From contig NZ_JAGKQQ010000001.1 of assembly GCF_017939745.1 (NCBI RefSeq), positions 3,968,001-4,032,000 of the forward strand: a stretch of 64,000 nt of DNA, in the 5' to 3' direction. The notes beneath the pieces were generated by a model, which searched no databases, was not told the DNA's origin, and saw nothing but the letters and a program-made list of their open reading frames with translations. Source of the stretch: Gemmata palustris (GTDB lineage Bacteria; Planctomycetota; Planctomycetia; Gemmatales; Gemmataceae). Shown one piece after another: positions 43,443-52,026 of this stretch (the stretch's first letter is position 1; each line of letters begins with the position of its first letter). The position numbers and the translations under genes were made by a program.

Positions 43443-44360
43443 GTGCCCGAGAACGCCCCAGTCGGCAAGCGGTACGACTTCGTGTTCCTGTTCGACGTGC
43501 AGGACGGCAACCCGAACGGCGACCCGGACGCGGGCAACTTGCCCCGCATCGACCCTCAGTCCCTTCAGGGGCTCGTCACCGACGGGTGCTTGAAGCGCAA
43601 GGTCCGCAACGCCGTCGCCGTGCTCGGCGAGGGGAAGCCCGGCAACGAACTGTACTTCCAGACCCAGGACGCGGTGTACGAGAAGCGGGTTCTGAACCTC
43701 CAGCACCAGCGGGCGTACGATGCGGCCGGGGTCAAGGAGGAGAAGGACGCGAAGAAGAAGGCCGCTAACACCATCGTGGCTCGGACGTGGATGTGCGCGA
43801 ACTTTTACGACATCCGGGCGTTCGGGGCCGTGATGACGACCGGGGTGAACTGCGGCCAAGTCCGTGGCCCGGTCCAGATCACCTTCGCCCGGTCGGTCGA
43901 TCCGATCGTTCCGCTCGAGTTCTCGATCACCCGGAAGTCGGTCACTACCGAGGAGGAGGCGAAAAAGCAATCCGAGAAGGACGGGAGCATCACCGGCACG
44001 ATGGGGCGGAAGAACACGGTCCCGTATGGGTTGTACCAGTGCCACGGGTTCGTGAACCCGTACTTGGCGAAGGACACCGGGTTCACCGACGCCGACCTGC
44101 AACTGTTGTGGGCCGCACTCAAGGGGCAAATGTGGGAGCTCGATCGGTCGGCCAGTCGCGGGCTGATGGCGACCCGCGGGTTGTACGTGTTCGAGCACGC
44201 CTCGCCCCTGGGCAGCGCCCCGGCACACGAACTGTTCGCCCGGGTCCACGTCCCCGCACTCGGACCCGACCGGGCGCCCCGAAAATTCGAGCAATACGCG
44301 GTCGAGGTCAACGACACCGCGCTGCCGACCGGCGTCACCCTGCACCGCATGGTGGGCTGA
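43443..44360 (+). CDS. cas7c: Cas7c (Csd2), type I-C backbone subunit
   Basis: A 305-residue protein: RYDFVFLFDVQDGNPNGDPD, then MCANFYDIRAFGAVMTTG and GPVQITFARSVDPI are standard Cas7/Csd2 features. Multiple copies line the crRNA in Cascade. GTG 43443 is chosen because GAGGAGA lies a few bases before it; an in-frame ATG-like start at 43407 overlaps the cas8c end and lacks a ribosome site. Confidence 0.93.
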   Translation: MPENAPVGKRYDFVFLFDVQDGNPNGDPDAGNLPRIDPQSLQGLVTDGCLKRKVRNAVAVLGEGKPGNELYFQTQDAVYEKRVLNLQHQRAYDAAGVKEEKDAKKKAANTIVARTWMCANFYDIRAFGAVMTTGVNCGQVRGPVQITFARSVDPIVPLEFSITRKSVTTEEEAKKQSEKDGSITGTMGRKNTVPYGLYQCHGFVNPYLAKDTGFTDADLQLLWAALKGQMWELDRSASRGLMATRGLYVFEHASPLGSAPAHELFARVHVPALGPDRAPRKFEQYAVEVNDTALPTGVTLHRMVG

Positions 44361-44364
44361 TCCC

Positions 44365-45012
44365 ATGATCCCACTGCCCATTCTGCCCGCCGACGGTGCC
44401 GATTATCCACCGCTGTCGGCCCTCAACGACCTGCTCTTCTGTGCCCGCCGGTGCTTTTTGCACCGGGTTGAAGGCGTGTGGGTGGAGAACGTTCACACGA
44501 CCGCCGGAACCCTCGACCACCGGCGCGTCCACCAAACCCGAGACACCGAGTCCGCGACTGGGCGCACGGCCCGCGGACTGTGGGTGACCAGCCACCGGCT
44601 GCGCCTCACGGGCGTGTGCGACTTGGTCGAGTTCCGCCCCGGTGCGCCGGAGGTGCCGTTCCCCGTGGAGTACAAGCGGGGCAAGCGTCGGACGTGGGAC
44701 AACGACGAGGTGCAACTGTGTGCCCAGGCGATGTGCCTGGAAGAAATGCTCGGCCACGCGATCCCCTCCGGGGCCATTTTCCACGTCAAGTCGAAGCGCC
44801 GGCGCGAGATCGCGTTCACCCCAGATCTGCGGGAACGGACCGGGGAAACGGCCGAACGCCTGCACGCGCTGCTCGCGGCCACGACCACCCCACCGCCGGT
44901 GGTCCACCCGAAGTGCAAGCAGTGCTCCGTTCGGTCCGTTTGCATGCCCGACCTGCTTACCGGTGCGTCCGCCTACCGTCGGGCCGTGGCCGATCTGTTT
45001 CGTACTTCCTGA
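44365..45012 (+). CDS. cas4: Cas4 exonuclease
   Basis: A 215-residue RecB-like nuclease. The first iron-sulphur cysteine is in LLFCARRCFLH, the nuclease motifs in GVCDLVEF and PVEYKRGKRR, and the last three cysteines in CKQCSVRSVC. Cas4 works with Cas1-Cas2 to trim prespacers and select those with a correct PAM. It starts 4 bases after cas7c. Confidence 0.92.
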   Translation: MIPLPILPADGADYPPLSALNDLLFCARRCFLHRVEGVWVENVHTTAGTLDHRRVHQTRDTESATGRTARGLWVTSHRLRLTGVCDLVEFRPGAPEVPFPVEYKRGKRRTWDNDEVQLCAQAMCLEEMLGHAIPSGAIFHVKSKRRREIAFTPDLRERTGETAERLHALLAATTTPPPVVHPKCKQCSVRSVCMPDLLTGASAYRRAVADLFRTS

Positions 45013-45035
45013 GTTACGTACCGGAGTCGCCCGCT

Positions 45036-46070
45036 GTGGACGTGCAACTGAACACGCTTTACATCGTCACCCGCGGGGCCACCGTCCGGCGCGATCACCT
45101 GACCCTTCAGGTCGTTGTCGAGCAGCAGGCCCGACTGACGGTCCCGATCCACCAGCTCGAGTCGGTCGCCGCGTTCGGCGGGGTTCACGTTACCCCCGGC
45201 GCGATGGGGCTATGCGCCGAGAGCGGGGTCGCGGTCAACTTCCTCACGGAATCTGGGCGTTTGGTCGCACGGGTGGACGCCCCATCGTCCGGTAACGTGC
45301 TCCTCCGGCGCGAGCAGTTCCGCCGGGCCGACGACCCGGGTGCGCGCGGGTCCGTGGCTCGGTGCCTGATTGCGGGCAAGCTTCACAACTGCCGCAACCT
45401 GCTCTTGCGGGCCGGGCGCGAGTCGGGGGACGCGGCCGACCAGGGCACCCTGTCGGGGGCGGCCGGGCACCTGGCCGGCGCCATCCCGAACTTGGAGGCG
45501 GATACCGATGCCGACACCGTTCGCGGGCGCGAGGGCGACGCGGCGCGGGTATACTTCGCGGCATTCGGCGCAATGGTCCGGGTCGGGCGCGGAGAGTTCA
45601 CGCCCAACGGGCGCACGCGCCGGCCCCCGCTGGACCGCATGAACGCGCTCCTGTCGTTCCTGTACGCACTCCTGACCCACGACTGTACAGCGGCGTGTGC
45701 GGCGGCCGGGCTCGACCCGTCGGTCGGGTTCCTCCACGTCGATCGGCCCGGGCGCCCGGGCCTGGCCTTGGACTTAATGGAAGAGTTCCGTCCGTTACTG
45801 GCCGATCGGTTGGCCCTGGCGCTCGTGAACCGGCAACAGGTAAAAGCCAGCGGGTTCGAGTTCCGCGAGGGCGGGGCCGTGTCGATGGACGAGGCGACGC
45901 GCAAGGCGGTGCTCACGGCGTACCAGCAGCGGAAGCGGGAAGAGGTCACCCACCCGTACCTCGACCAGAAGGTACCGTTGGGGCGGCTCCCGTTCCTCCA
46001 GGCCCGGGTGTTCGCCCGGCACCTGCGCGGTGACCTGCCGAGCTACCTCCCCTGTGTCCTCAAGAACTGA
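45036..46070 (+). CDS. cas1: Cas1 integrase of type I-C
   Basis: A 344-residue protein: MDVQLNTLYIVTRGATVRRD at the start. The catalytic glutamate is in RGREGDAARVYFAAFG, the histidine in GFLHVDRPGRPGLALD and the aspartate in the following LDLMEEF. It inserts new spacers at the leader end of the array as a complex with Cas2. GTG 45036 is chosen with CCGGAG 9 bases upstream; the long open frame further upstream overlaps cas4. Confidence 0.94.
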   Translation: MDVQLNTLYIVTRGATVRRDHLTLQVVVEQQARLTVPIHQLESVAAFGGVHVTPGAMGLCAESGVAVNFLTESGRLVARVDAPSSGNVLLRREQFRRADDPGARGSVARCLIAGKLHNCRNLLLRAGRESGDAADQGTLSGAAGHLAGAIPNLEADTDADTVRGREGDAARVYFAAFGAMVRVGRGEFTPNGRTRRPPLDRMNALLSFLYALLTHDCTAACAAAGLDPSVGFLHVDRPGRPGLALDLMEEFRPLLADRLALALVNRQQVKASGFEFREGGAVSMDEATRKAVLTAYQQRKREEVTHPYLDQKVPLGRLPFLQARVFARHLRGDLPSYLPCVLKN

Positions 46071-46135
46071 CCCGCAGTAACGGGCTCGGAGCCCGGCACC
46101 ACTCGTTGACGGCTCGGCCCATTCCGGGGAGCGGC

Positions 46136-46420
46136 ATGAAAGTTCTCGTCGTTTACGACGTAAGCACGTCCGACTCGAACGGCCCTCGGCGCCTGCGGCG
46201 CGTAGCCCAGGCGTGTCAGGATTTCGGCCAGCGGGTTCAGAAGTCGGTGTTCGAGTGCTCGGTAGGCGAAACCGAGTGGGTGCGCCTTCGCACCCGTCTC
46301 CTCGCCGAAATGGACGAGCGTCGGGACTCGGTCCGGTTCTACTTTCTGGAAGCCGACGTGCGCGTGGAGCACCACGGCGCGGGCGAGCCGTGGAACCTGG
46401 ACGGGCCGCTCGTCGTATGA
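46136..46420 (+). CDS. cas2: Cas2, type I-C
   Basis: A 94-residue ferredoxin-fold protein: MKVLVVYDVST with the conserved aspartate of strand 1, then VQKSVFECSV and SVRFYFLEADV. It bridges two Cas1 dimers during spacer capture. A GGGAGC box precedes the ATG. It closes the cas operon; the array leader follows directly. Confidence 0.94.
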   Translation: MKVLVVYDVSTSDSNGPRRLRRVAQACQDFGQRVQKSVFECSVGETEWVRLRTRLLAEMDERRDSVRFYFLEADVRVEHHGAGEPWNLDGPLVV

Positions 46421-46621
46421 TGATGACGTGGAAAGTTGGGATCGCGGACCCAAAGTGGTGTCGGATCAGTAAGGGTGTTCGCGATCGGTCGGAAGTACTG
46501 ACCTGCTCAGGGTTACAGTGATGTTGAGGGCGAGCATGGAATCGGCGCAAGCCGTGTGGCAGCGGGGTTCGCGGAAAGCACCCCGGAAATGCTTGCCCAC
46601 AAGCCACGCGCAAGGACTGCG
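46421..46621 (+). promoter_or_regulatory. CRISPR leader
   Basis: The 201 bases between cas2 and the first repeat. The repeat's GGATTGAAAC end is the 3' handle side, so transcription runs left to right and this is the leader. It contains a mixed-composition stretch, with no T-rich run and no obvious -10. New spacers should enter at its right edge. Confidence 0.6.
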
Positions 46622-49366
46622 GTTCCCCGGTGTGATGAACACCGGGGCGGATTGAAACCTCTTGGGCCGCTGCCAACTCCTCGCGCCCGCGTTCCCCGTT
46701 CCCCGGTGTGATGAACACCGGGGCGGATTGAAACATGTGGTCCCGGCTCAAGGCGGCCGGGCACAAGTGTTCCCCGGTGTGATGAACACCGGGGCGGATT
46801 GAAACACTTCGCTAACAAGCAGGCCGGGTAATGTCGGCCGGTTCCCCGGTGTGATGAACACCGGGGCGGATTGAAACGGTACTCGTCTTCGAGCGATTCC
46901 GGCCCGTCAAAGTTCCCCGGTGTGATGAACACCGGGGCGGATTGAAACACACTACCGGAGTGCCAGTGATGAAGTGCGAAGTTCCCCGGTGTGATGAACA
47001 CCGGGGCGGATTGAAACACCAACACAGCCCAAAAAACCTTGCGGATGGTGCCGTTCCCCGGTGTGATGAACACCGGGGCGGATTGAAACTCGTCTTCCAG
47101 GCGGGAGCGGGCCGACTCTTTGTTCCCCGGTGTGATGAACACCGGGGCGGATTGAAACAATCACACAGGGCGGGGCGGGTGGCAGGGAAAGTGTTCCCCG
47201 GTGTGATGAACACCGGGGCGGATTGAAACCTTTACAAGTCGTCCGCCAAGGTCCGCCGAACACGAGTTCCCCGGTGTGATGAACACCGGGGCGGATTGAA
47301 ACAACACAAGCACAAGCGGCAACAACTGGTCCTTCTAGTTCCCCGGTGTGATGAACACCGGGGCGGATTGAAACTGTGCAGCTTGTACCGTTCTCTAGCC
47401 GCCTCTTGTTCCCCGGTGTGATGAACACCGGGGCGGATTGAAACATGTAGGGGAAATAGCTCTGAATCAGAACGTTCGTCGTTCCCCGGTGTGATGAACA
47501 CCGGGGCGGATTGAAACATGCCCCGGCTGCGTTGCCAACCCGCCAGTGAGCCGGTTCCCCGGTGTGATGAACACCGGGGCGGATTGAAACTACATCGGGC
47601 GCGCGGGGGTTAACGAGAACCAGGACGTTCCCCGGTGTGATGAACACCGGGGCGGATTGAAACTCGAACGGCTCGCCACAACGGGAAGCCGATGCGTAGT
47701 TCCCCGGTGTGATGAACACCGGGGCGGATTGAAACCAGAACTCTTCGGCTTCCAACCGCCGGTACGCGTCCTGTTCCCCGGTGTGATGAACACCGGGGCG
47801 GATTGAAACTTCGTGAGCAGTGCCGACTTGACGGCCGGCTCGCGTTCCCCGGTGTGATGAACACCGGGGCGGATTGAAACCAATTGGGCGGGCCACAAGA
47901 ACCGGGGCGAAAATGTTCCCCGGTGTGATGAACACCGGGGCGGATTGAAACTTGTACGTGCGGCCGGCCCAGCCCGCGAGCTGGCGTTCCCCGGTGTGAT
48001 GAACACCGGGGCGGATTGAAACACGACGATCACGCTGCCCGAGTTCCGGGTGGAGATGTTCCCCGGTGTGATGAACACCGGGGCGGATTGAAACAAATGA
48101 AAAAAGGGGCACCGGTGGGCACCCCATGTTCCCCGGTGTGATGAACACCGGGGCGGATTGAAACTTAGAGACGGCACACGCGCCCGCGATCGCCCGATCG
48201 TTCCCCGGTGTGATGAACACCGGGGCGGATTGAAACCTGAGTGCCGCGAGCGCGTGGTGCAGCGCAGTCAGGTTCCCCGGTGTGATGAACACCGGGGCGG
48301 ATTGAAACTTCAGATGGCTCGCTTGACTTCGCAAAGTATCGCGTTCCCCGGTGTGATGAACACCGGGGCGGATTGAAACAAGAAACCTGCTAAAAAGCCA
48401 GCACCAACACCCAAGTTCCCCGGTGTGATGAACACCGGGGCGGATTGAAACCTGAAATACGATGCGGATCACGAGCAGTTGGACGGGTTCCCCGGTGTGA
48501 TGAACACCGGGGCGGATTGAAACATGTGAACTGGATGCACTCGGTGATTCAGTCGGGGAGTTCCCCGGTGTGATGAACACCGGGGCGGATTGAAACCGAT
48601 TGCGCGGCCCGCGTGTCGAAAAAGAACTGCCGTTCCCCGGTGTGATGAACACCGGGGCGGATTGAAACAGGACGGGACGGACGACTTTGAAGACGACGAG
48701 CTCGTTCCCCGGTGTGATGAACACCGGGGCGGATTGAAACTTTTTCGGGAAGAGGAAGTAGAGAACGGCCAGAAGTTCCCCGGTGTGATGAACACCGGGG
48801 CGGATTGAAACAAGTCGTGCAGGCAGTCCACGTTCCCGGTATCGAGTTCCCCGGTGTGATGAACACCGGGGCGGATTGAAACTATGACGTCGAGGCGGTA
48901 ATCGACGGCACGAGTCAGGTTCCCCGGTGTGATGAACACCGGGGCGGATTGAAACAACAGTGGGGAGCTATTCAGAAAGGCAACTCCGATGTTCCCCGGT
49001 GTGATGAACACCGGGGCGGATTGAAACCCGACTGTTCCCGTCGCGTCCGCCTGGAGCACCGGAGCAAGTTCCCCGGTGTGATGAACACCGGGGCGGATTG
49101 AAACCTGATGTGCGTGATGGCGACCGCGGCCCTGTTGACGTTCCCCGGTGTGATGAACACCGGGGCGGATTGAAACTGCACAACGTGTTCGTCGGCACGA
49201 GCGTGGCGTGCGTTCCCCGGTGTGATGAACACCGGGGCGGATTGAGACACAGCGTAAGTTCGCGATAATCTGGCGCCGCGTGTTCCCCGGTGTGATGAAC
49301 ACCGGGGCGGATTGAAACTCACAGCTCGCTATCGCCGTCGCGTCCTGGCAAATGTTCCCCGGTGTG
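46622..49366 (+). CRISPR. Type I-C CRISPR array, 38 full repeats plus a truncated one
   Basis: The repeat is 37 bases, starting GTTCCCCGGTGTGATGAAC and ending GGGGCGGATTGAAAC. Its stem is CCCCGGTG/CACCGGGG around TGATGAA. I counted 38 full copies from 46622 to 49318. Copy 37 (49212) has one change (ATTGAGAC). A 39th copy at 49354 keeps only 13 bases. There are 38 spacers of about 32-40 bases, all different by eye. Spacer 1 is 39 bases because its last 7 bases (GTTCCCC) repeat the start of the next repeat. Little decay over the length suggests an active or recently active array. Confidence 0.97.
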
Positions 49367-49467
49367 TGAAGAAGCCAGTGACGCCGAAAGGCGTTGAGCA
49401 CTCCTCGTCTTATCTCATGCTATTCGCGTTAGGTAACATTGGAACCGGACGGCCTCCACGCGCTCGA
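49367..49467. other. Distal CRISPR flank with orphan repeat-like hairpin
   Basis: The truncated repeat is followed at once by GAAGCCAGTGACGCCGAAA... The block ACGCC-GAAA-GGCGT (about 49380-49393) forms a 5-bp stem with a GAAA loop and is followed by TTGAGCAC, which looks like the 3' part of a different CRISPR repeat. After it come about 65 bases up to the end of the DUF1501 gene, with no second copy. Confidence 0.4.
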
Positions 49468-50637
49468 TTACCTGAACAGCGTGACCGGTGCGATCGACGC
49501 GCCGAGCCCTTCGGCCGGGAGCCCGAGCCAGTTCGCGAGCGTCGCCGCGTACACGCGGCGGAAGTCGGTCGTCATTTTCGGTTCCCCAGCCACCAGATCC
49601 GTCAGGCTCGGCGCGGTCCCGTGGATGCCTCCCTTTACCCCGGGGCCGGCCAGGAACGCGCACCCCGCGGTTCCGTGGTCCGTACCGGCCGACCCGTTCT
49701 CCTTAATCGTCCGCCCGAACTCGCTGAACGCCAGCAGCGCGACCCGGTCGGCGCACCTCGCCGCGGTCAGGTCCGCGAAGAACGCGGACAGCGCCTCTGC
49801 GAACTCAGAGAGCAAAATGGAGTGTGCGTTCTCCTGCTGCGCGTGCGTGTCGTACCCGCTCTGGGACGTGTAATGGACGCGGGCTGCCGAACCGGACTTG
49901 AGGAGCCGCGCGACGAGTTGTAGTTTCTGCCCCAGCGCGGTGGCGGGGTACGCGGCGTCGGATCGGTCGCGGGTCAGTTCGGCGATCTTTTCCGCACTCG
50001 TGTTCGCACTGACCGCCTGGCGTTGAACAAAGGCGAGCAAATCATCGGCCTGGGGCGTTCGCCCAACGGCCGCTTTCGCCGCGGCGGGATCGGCGAGGAG
50101 CAGGTCGTCCGCGCGCGTAAGGGCGATTGTGGCCGCGCGGCGCCCGCGAACCGCTTGGGGCGCGTCGCCGGCCACGACGCACGACTCCCCGCCGCCCGCG
50201 TCGAGGGCGCGCCCGAGCCAGCCGTAGCTCGCGCGAATCTCTTCCTCCTCGAATCGCGCGGTGTGCCAGGTCGCCATGCTCTGGAAGTGTGACCGGTTGG
50301 GGTTCGGGTACCCGATCCCCGGTACGACCGCCAAGTGCCCGCCGTCCCAGAGCTTATCGAGCGGCTTCAGCGCCGGGTGCAAGCCGAGTGAATCGTTCAG
50401 TTTCACCAGCCGTTTCGTATCGTGCCTCAACTTGGTGCGGAGCTTGGCATATTCCGGGTCGGCGAACGGAACGACCGCGTTCAGTGCGTCGTTTCCGCCG
50501 TCGAGTTGCACGACGACGAGGGCGCGGGTCTCCGGCTTCGGCCCGGCGGCGCGGGCCGTCTTCGCGAGGAACGCGGGGACTGTTGGTGCGAGCGCCAGCA
50601 GCGGCGCGGACTTCAGTAACGAGCGGCGCGTGAGCAT
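49468..50637 (-). CDS. DUF1501 family exported protein
   Basis: A 389-residue protein. A twin-arginine-type signal (RRSLLKSAPLLALAPTVPAF) precedes the family sequence ALVVVQLDGGNDALNAVVPF, RSHFQSMATWHTARF and SEFGRTIKENGSAGTDHGTAG. The fold is related to alkaline phosphatase/sulfatase enzymes, though the function of DUF1501 is not established. It is paired with the DUF1800 gene just upstream on the same strand, the usual planctomycete arrangement, and the two are probably co-exported and act together. Confidence 0.9.
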   Translation of the reverse strand: MLTRRSLLKSAPLLALAPTVPAFLAKTARAAGPKPETRALVVVQLDGGNDALNAVVPFADPEYAKLRTKLRHDTKRLVKLNDSLGLHPALKPLDKLWDGGHLAVVPGIGYPNPNRSHFQSMATWHTARFEEEEIRASYGWLGRALDAGGGESCVVAGDAPQAVRGRRAATIALTRADDLLLADPAAAKAAVGRTPQADDLLAFVQRQAVSANTSAEKIAELTRDRSDAAYPATALGQKLQLVARLLKSGSAARVHYTSQSGYDTHAQQENAHSILLSEFAEALSAFFADLTAARCADRVALLAFSEFGRTIKENGSAGTDHGTAGCAFLAGPGVKGGIHGTAPSLTDLVAGEPKMTTDFRRVYAATLANWLGLPAEGLGASIAPVTLFR

Positions 50638-50659
50638 GGGAAACTCCTGGCGAATGGGG

Positions 50660-51997
50660 CTAACCCAATTGAGCTTCGGGGGTCGAGAGCAGTGCGATCA
50701 CGAGTTTGCGGCCGTCGAGTTGAGCGAGGCGGGTCGACATTTCGGCGGTCGGGTCGGTGCCGAAAAGTAACCGGTGGTGGTGCGCCAAAACGTCGGCGCG
50801 GGTGGCGCCGAGGCCCGCGGCTTTTGTCGCCGCGACGGGATCGTAGGCCGTTGTGCGCCCCGCGTTCGGCCCTTCGATGAGTGCCGCTGCGTAATTGGCA
50901 CGAGCGATCAGCGTGCGCGAGGTGATCCACGCGCGCCCGCCCGGCCACCCGCCGACGTTCGGCGGATCGAACAGATCCTGGCCCATTCGGGCGGACCAGT
51001 CGGCCATCGCGAGCGTGCTCGGGGCCGGATCGAACAATCCCAGTGCCCGCGCCGTACCCGCGACGAATTCGGCCGGTGCGGTGATGCGCGTGTGGATGTT
51101 CGCGTCGGCGAAGAAGAGCCGCGAGCGCAGAACCACGCCGCACGCCCAGTTCACATCCAGGTCGTGCTCGCGCAGCCCGCGCGCGAGTTCCTTCACCGCG
51201 TCGGCCGGGCACGCCCCCTCGCCGAAGAACGCCTTCACGAGCTTCGACGCGACGCGGTCGGCCGTTGCGGGGTGCTTGAGCAACTGGTTAAGGAGGTCCG
51301 CGCCGGTCCACTTACCGGTTGCGCCCAACACGGTCTTGGAATCATCGTCGTGGCGCGTCGCGTGCTCCGCGAACACGTCCGCGTCCACGCTCCAACCGGT
51401 GAGACAGCGGGCCGCTTCCTTCACATCAGCTTCGGTGTAGTTGCCGATACCGAGTATGAAGAGTTCCATCAGCTCGCGGGCGAGGTTCTCGTTCGGGTGC
51501 CCCTTCCGGTTGGTCGGGGCGTCGAGGTACTCGAGTACCGCCGGGTCGCGCGCGACGGCGTTCAGCAGGTCGGCGAACTTGGCGCGCCCGTGCGTGCGGA
51601 ACAGCTCGTTCTGTCGGTGCATCGCGCGGGCGTTCCGCACTTTGGTGTTCCCGGTGGCGAAGTGATCGTGCCACACGAGCGCGAGCCGTTCGCCCACCGG
51701 GTCCGGACCGAACAGCATGCGATAGAACCACGCCGCCTTCAACCGGTTGATGTCACCGGCGCTCACCGCGGCGTCCGCCAGAACCTCCGCCGTGGGCGCG
51801 AAGTCGTCGGGCGTGTGGCCGTTCGCTGTGCCCTTCAGCAGTCGGTTGACGCTCGCTTCCGGGCCGGCCTTCAGATCGCGCTGGAGTTCGTCCCAGGGCG
51901 CGGCGAACGCGGCCCGCCGGTGCAGGTGAACCACCCGGCGCAAGTCCCACGGGGCCTTCGCGTCCGGCGCATATGCTTTCCAGTGCTGAGTGGGCAT
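50660..51997 (-). CDS. DUF1800 family protein
   Basis: A 445-residue helical protein with the DUF1800 landmarks: DLRRVVHLHRRAAFAAPWDE, LVWHDHFATGNTKV, NLARELMELFILGIGNY, DVKEAARCLTGWSVD and FDPPNVGGWPGGRAWI. Function is unknown. It regularly precedes DUF1501 genes, as here with 22 bases between them. ATG 51997 has GGGAGGAG 7 bases upstream. No signal peptide is visible at this start. Confidence 0.9.
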   Translation of the reverse strand: MPTQHWKAYAPDAKAPWDLRRVVHLHRRAAFAAPWDELQRDLKAGPEASVNRLLKGTANGHTPDDFAPTAEVLADAAVSAGDINRLKAAWFYRMLFGPDPVGERLALVWHDHFATGNTKVRNARAMHRQNELFRTHGRAKFADLLNAVARDPAVLEYLDAPTNRKGHPNENLARELMELFILGIGNYTEADVKEAARCLTGWSVDADVFAEHATRHDDDSKTVLGATGKWTGADLLNQLLKHPATADRVASKLVKAFFGEGACPADAVKELARGLREHDLDVNWACGVVLRSRLFFADANIHTRITAPAEFVAGTARALGLFDPAPSTLAMADWSARMGQDLFDPPNVGGWPGGRAWITSRTLIARANYAAALIEGPNAGRTTAYDPVAATKAAGLGATRADVLAHHHRLLFGTDPTAEMSTRLAQLDGRKLVIALLSTPEAQLG

Positions 51998-52026
51998 GAC
52001 AAGCTCCTCCCTTTCGTAACCAGGCA

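Noticed and set aside
46513..49401. Long minus-strand open frames with repeated IRPGVHHTGE peptides
   Set aside because: They are translations of the CRISPR repeats and spacers, not genes.
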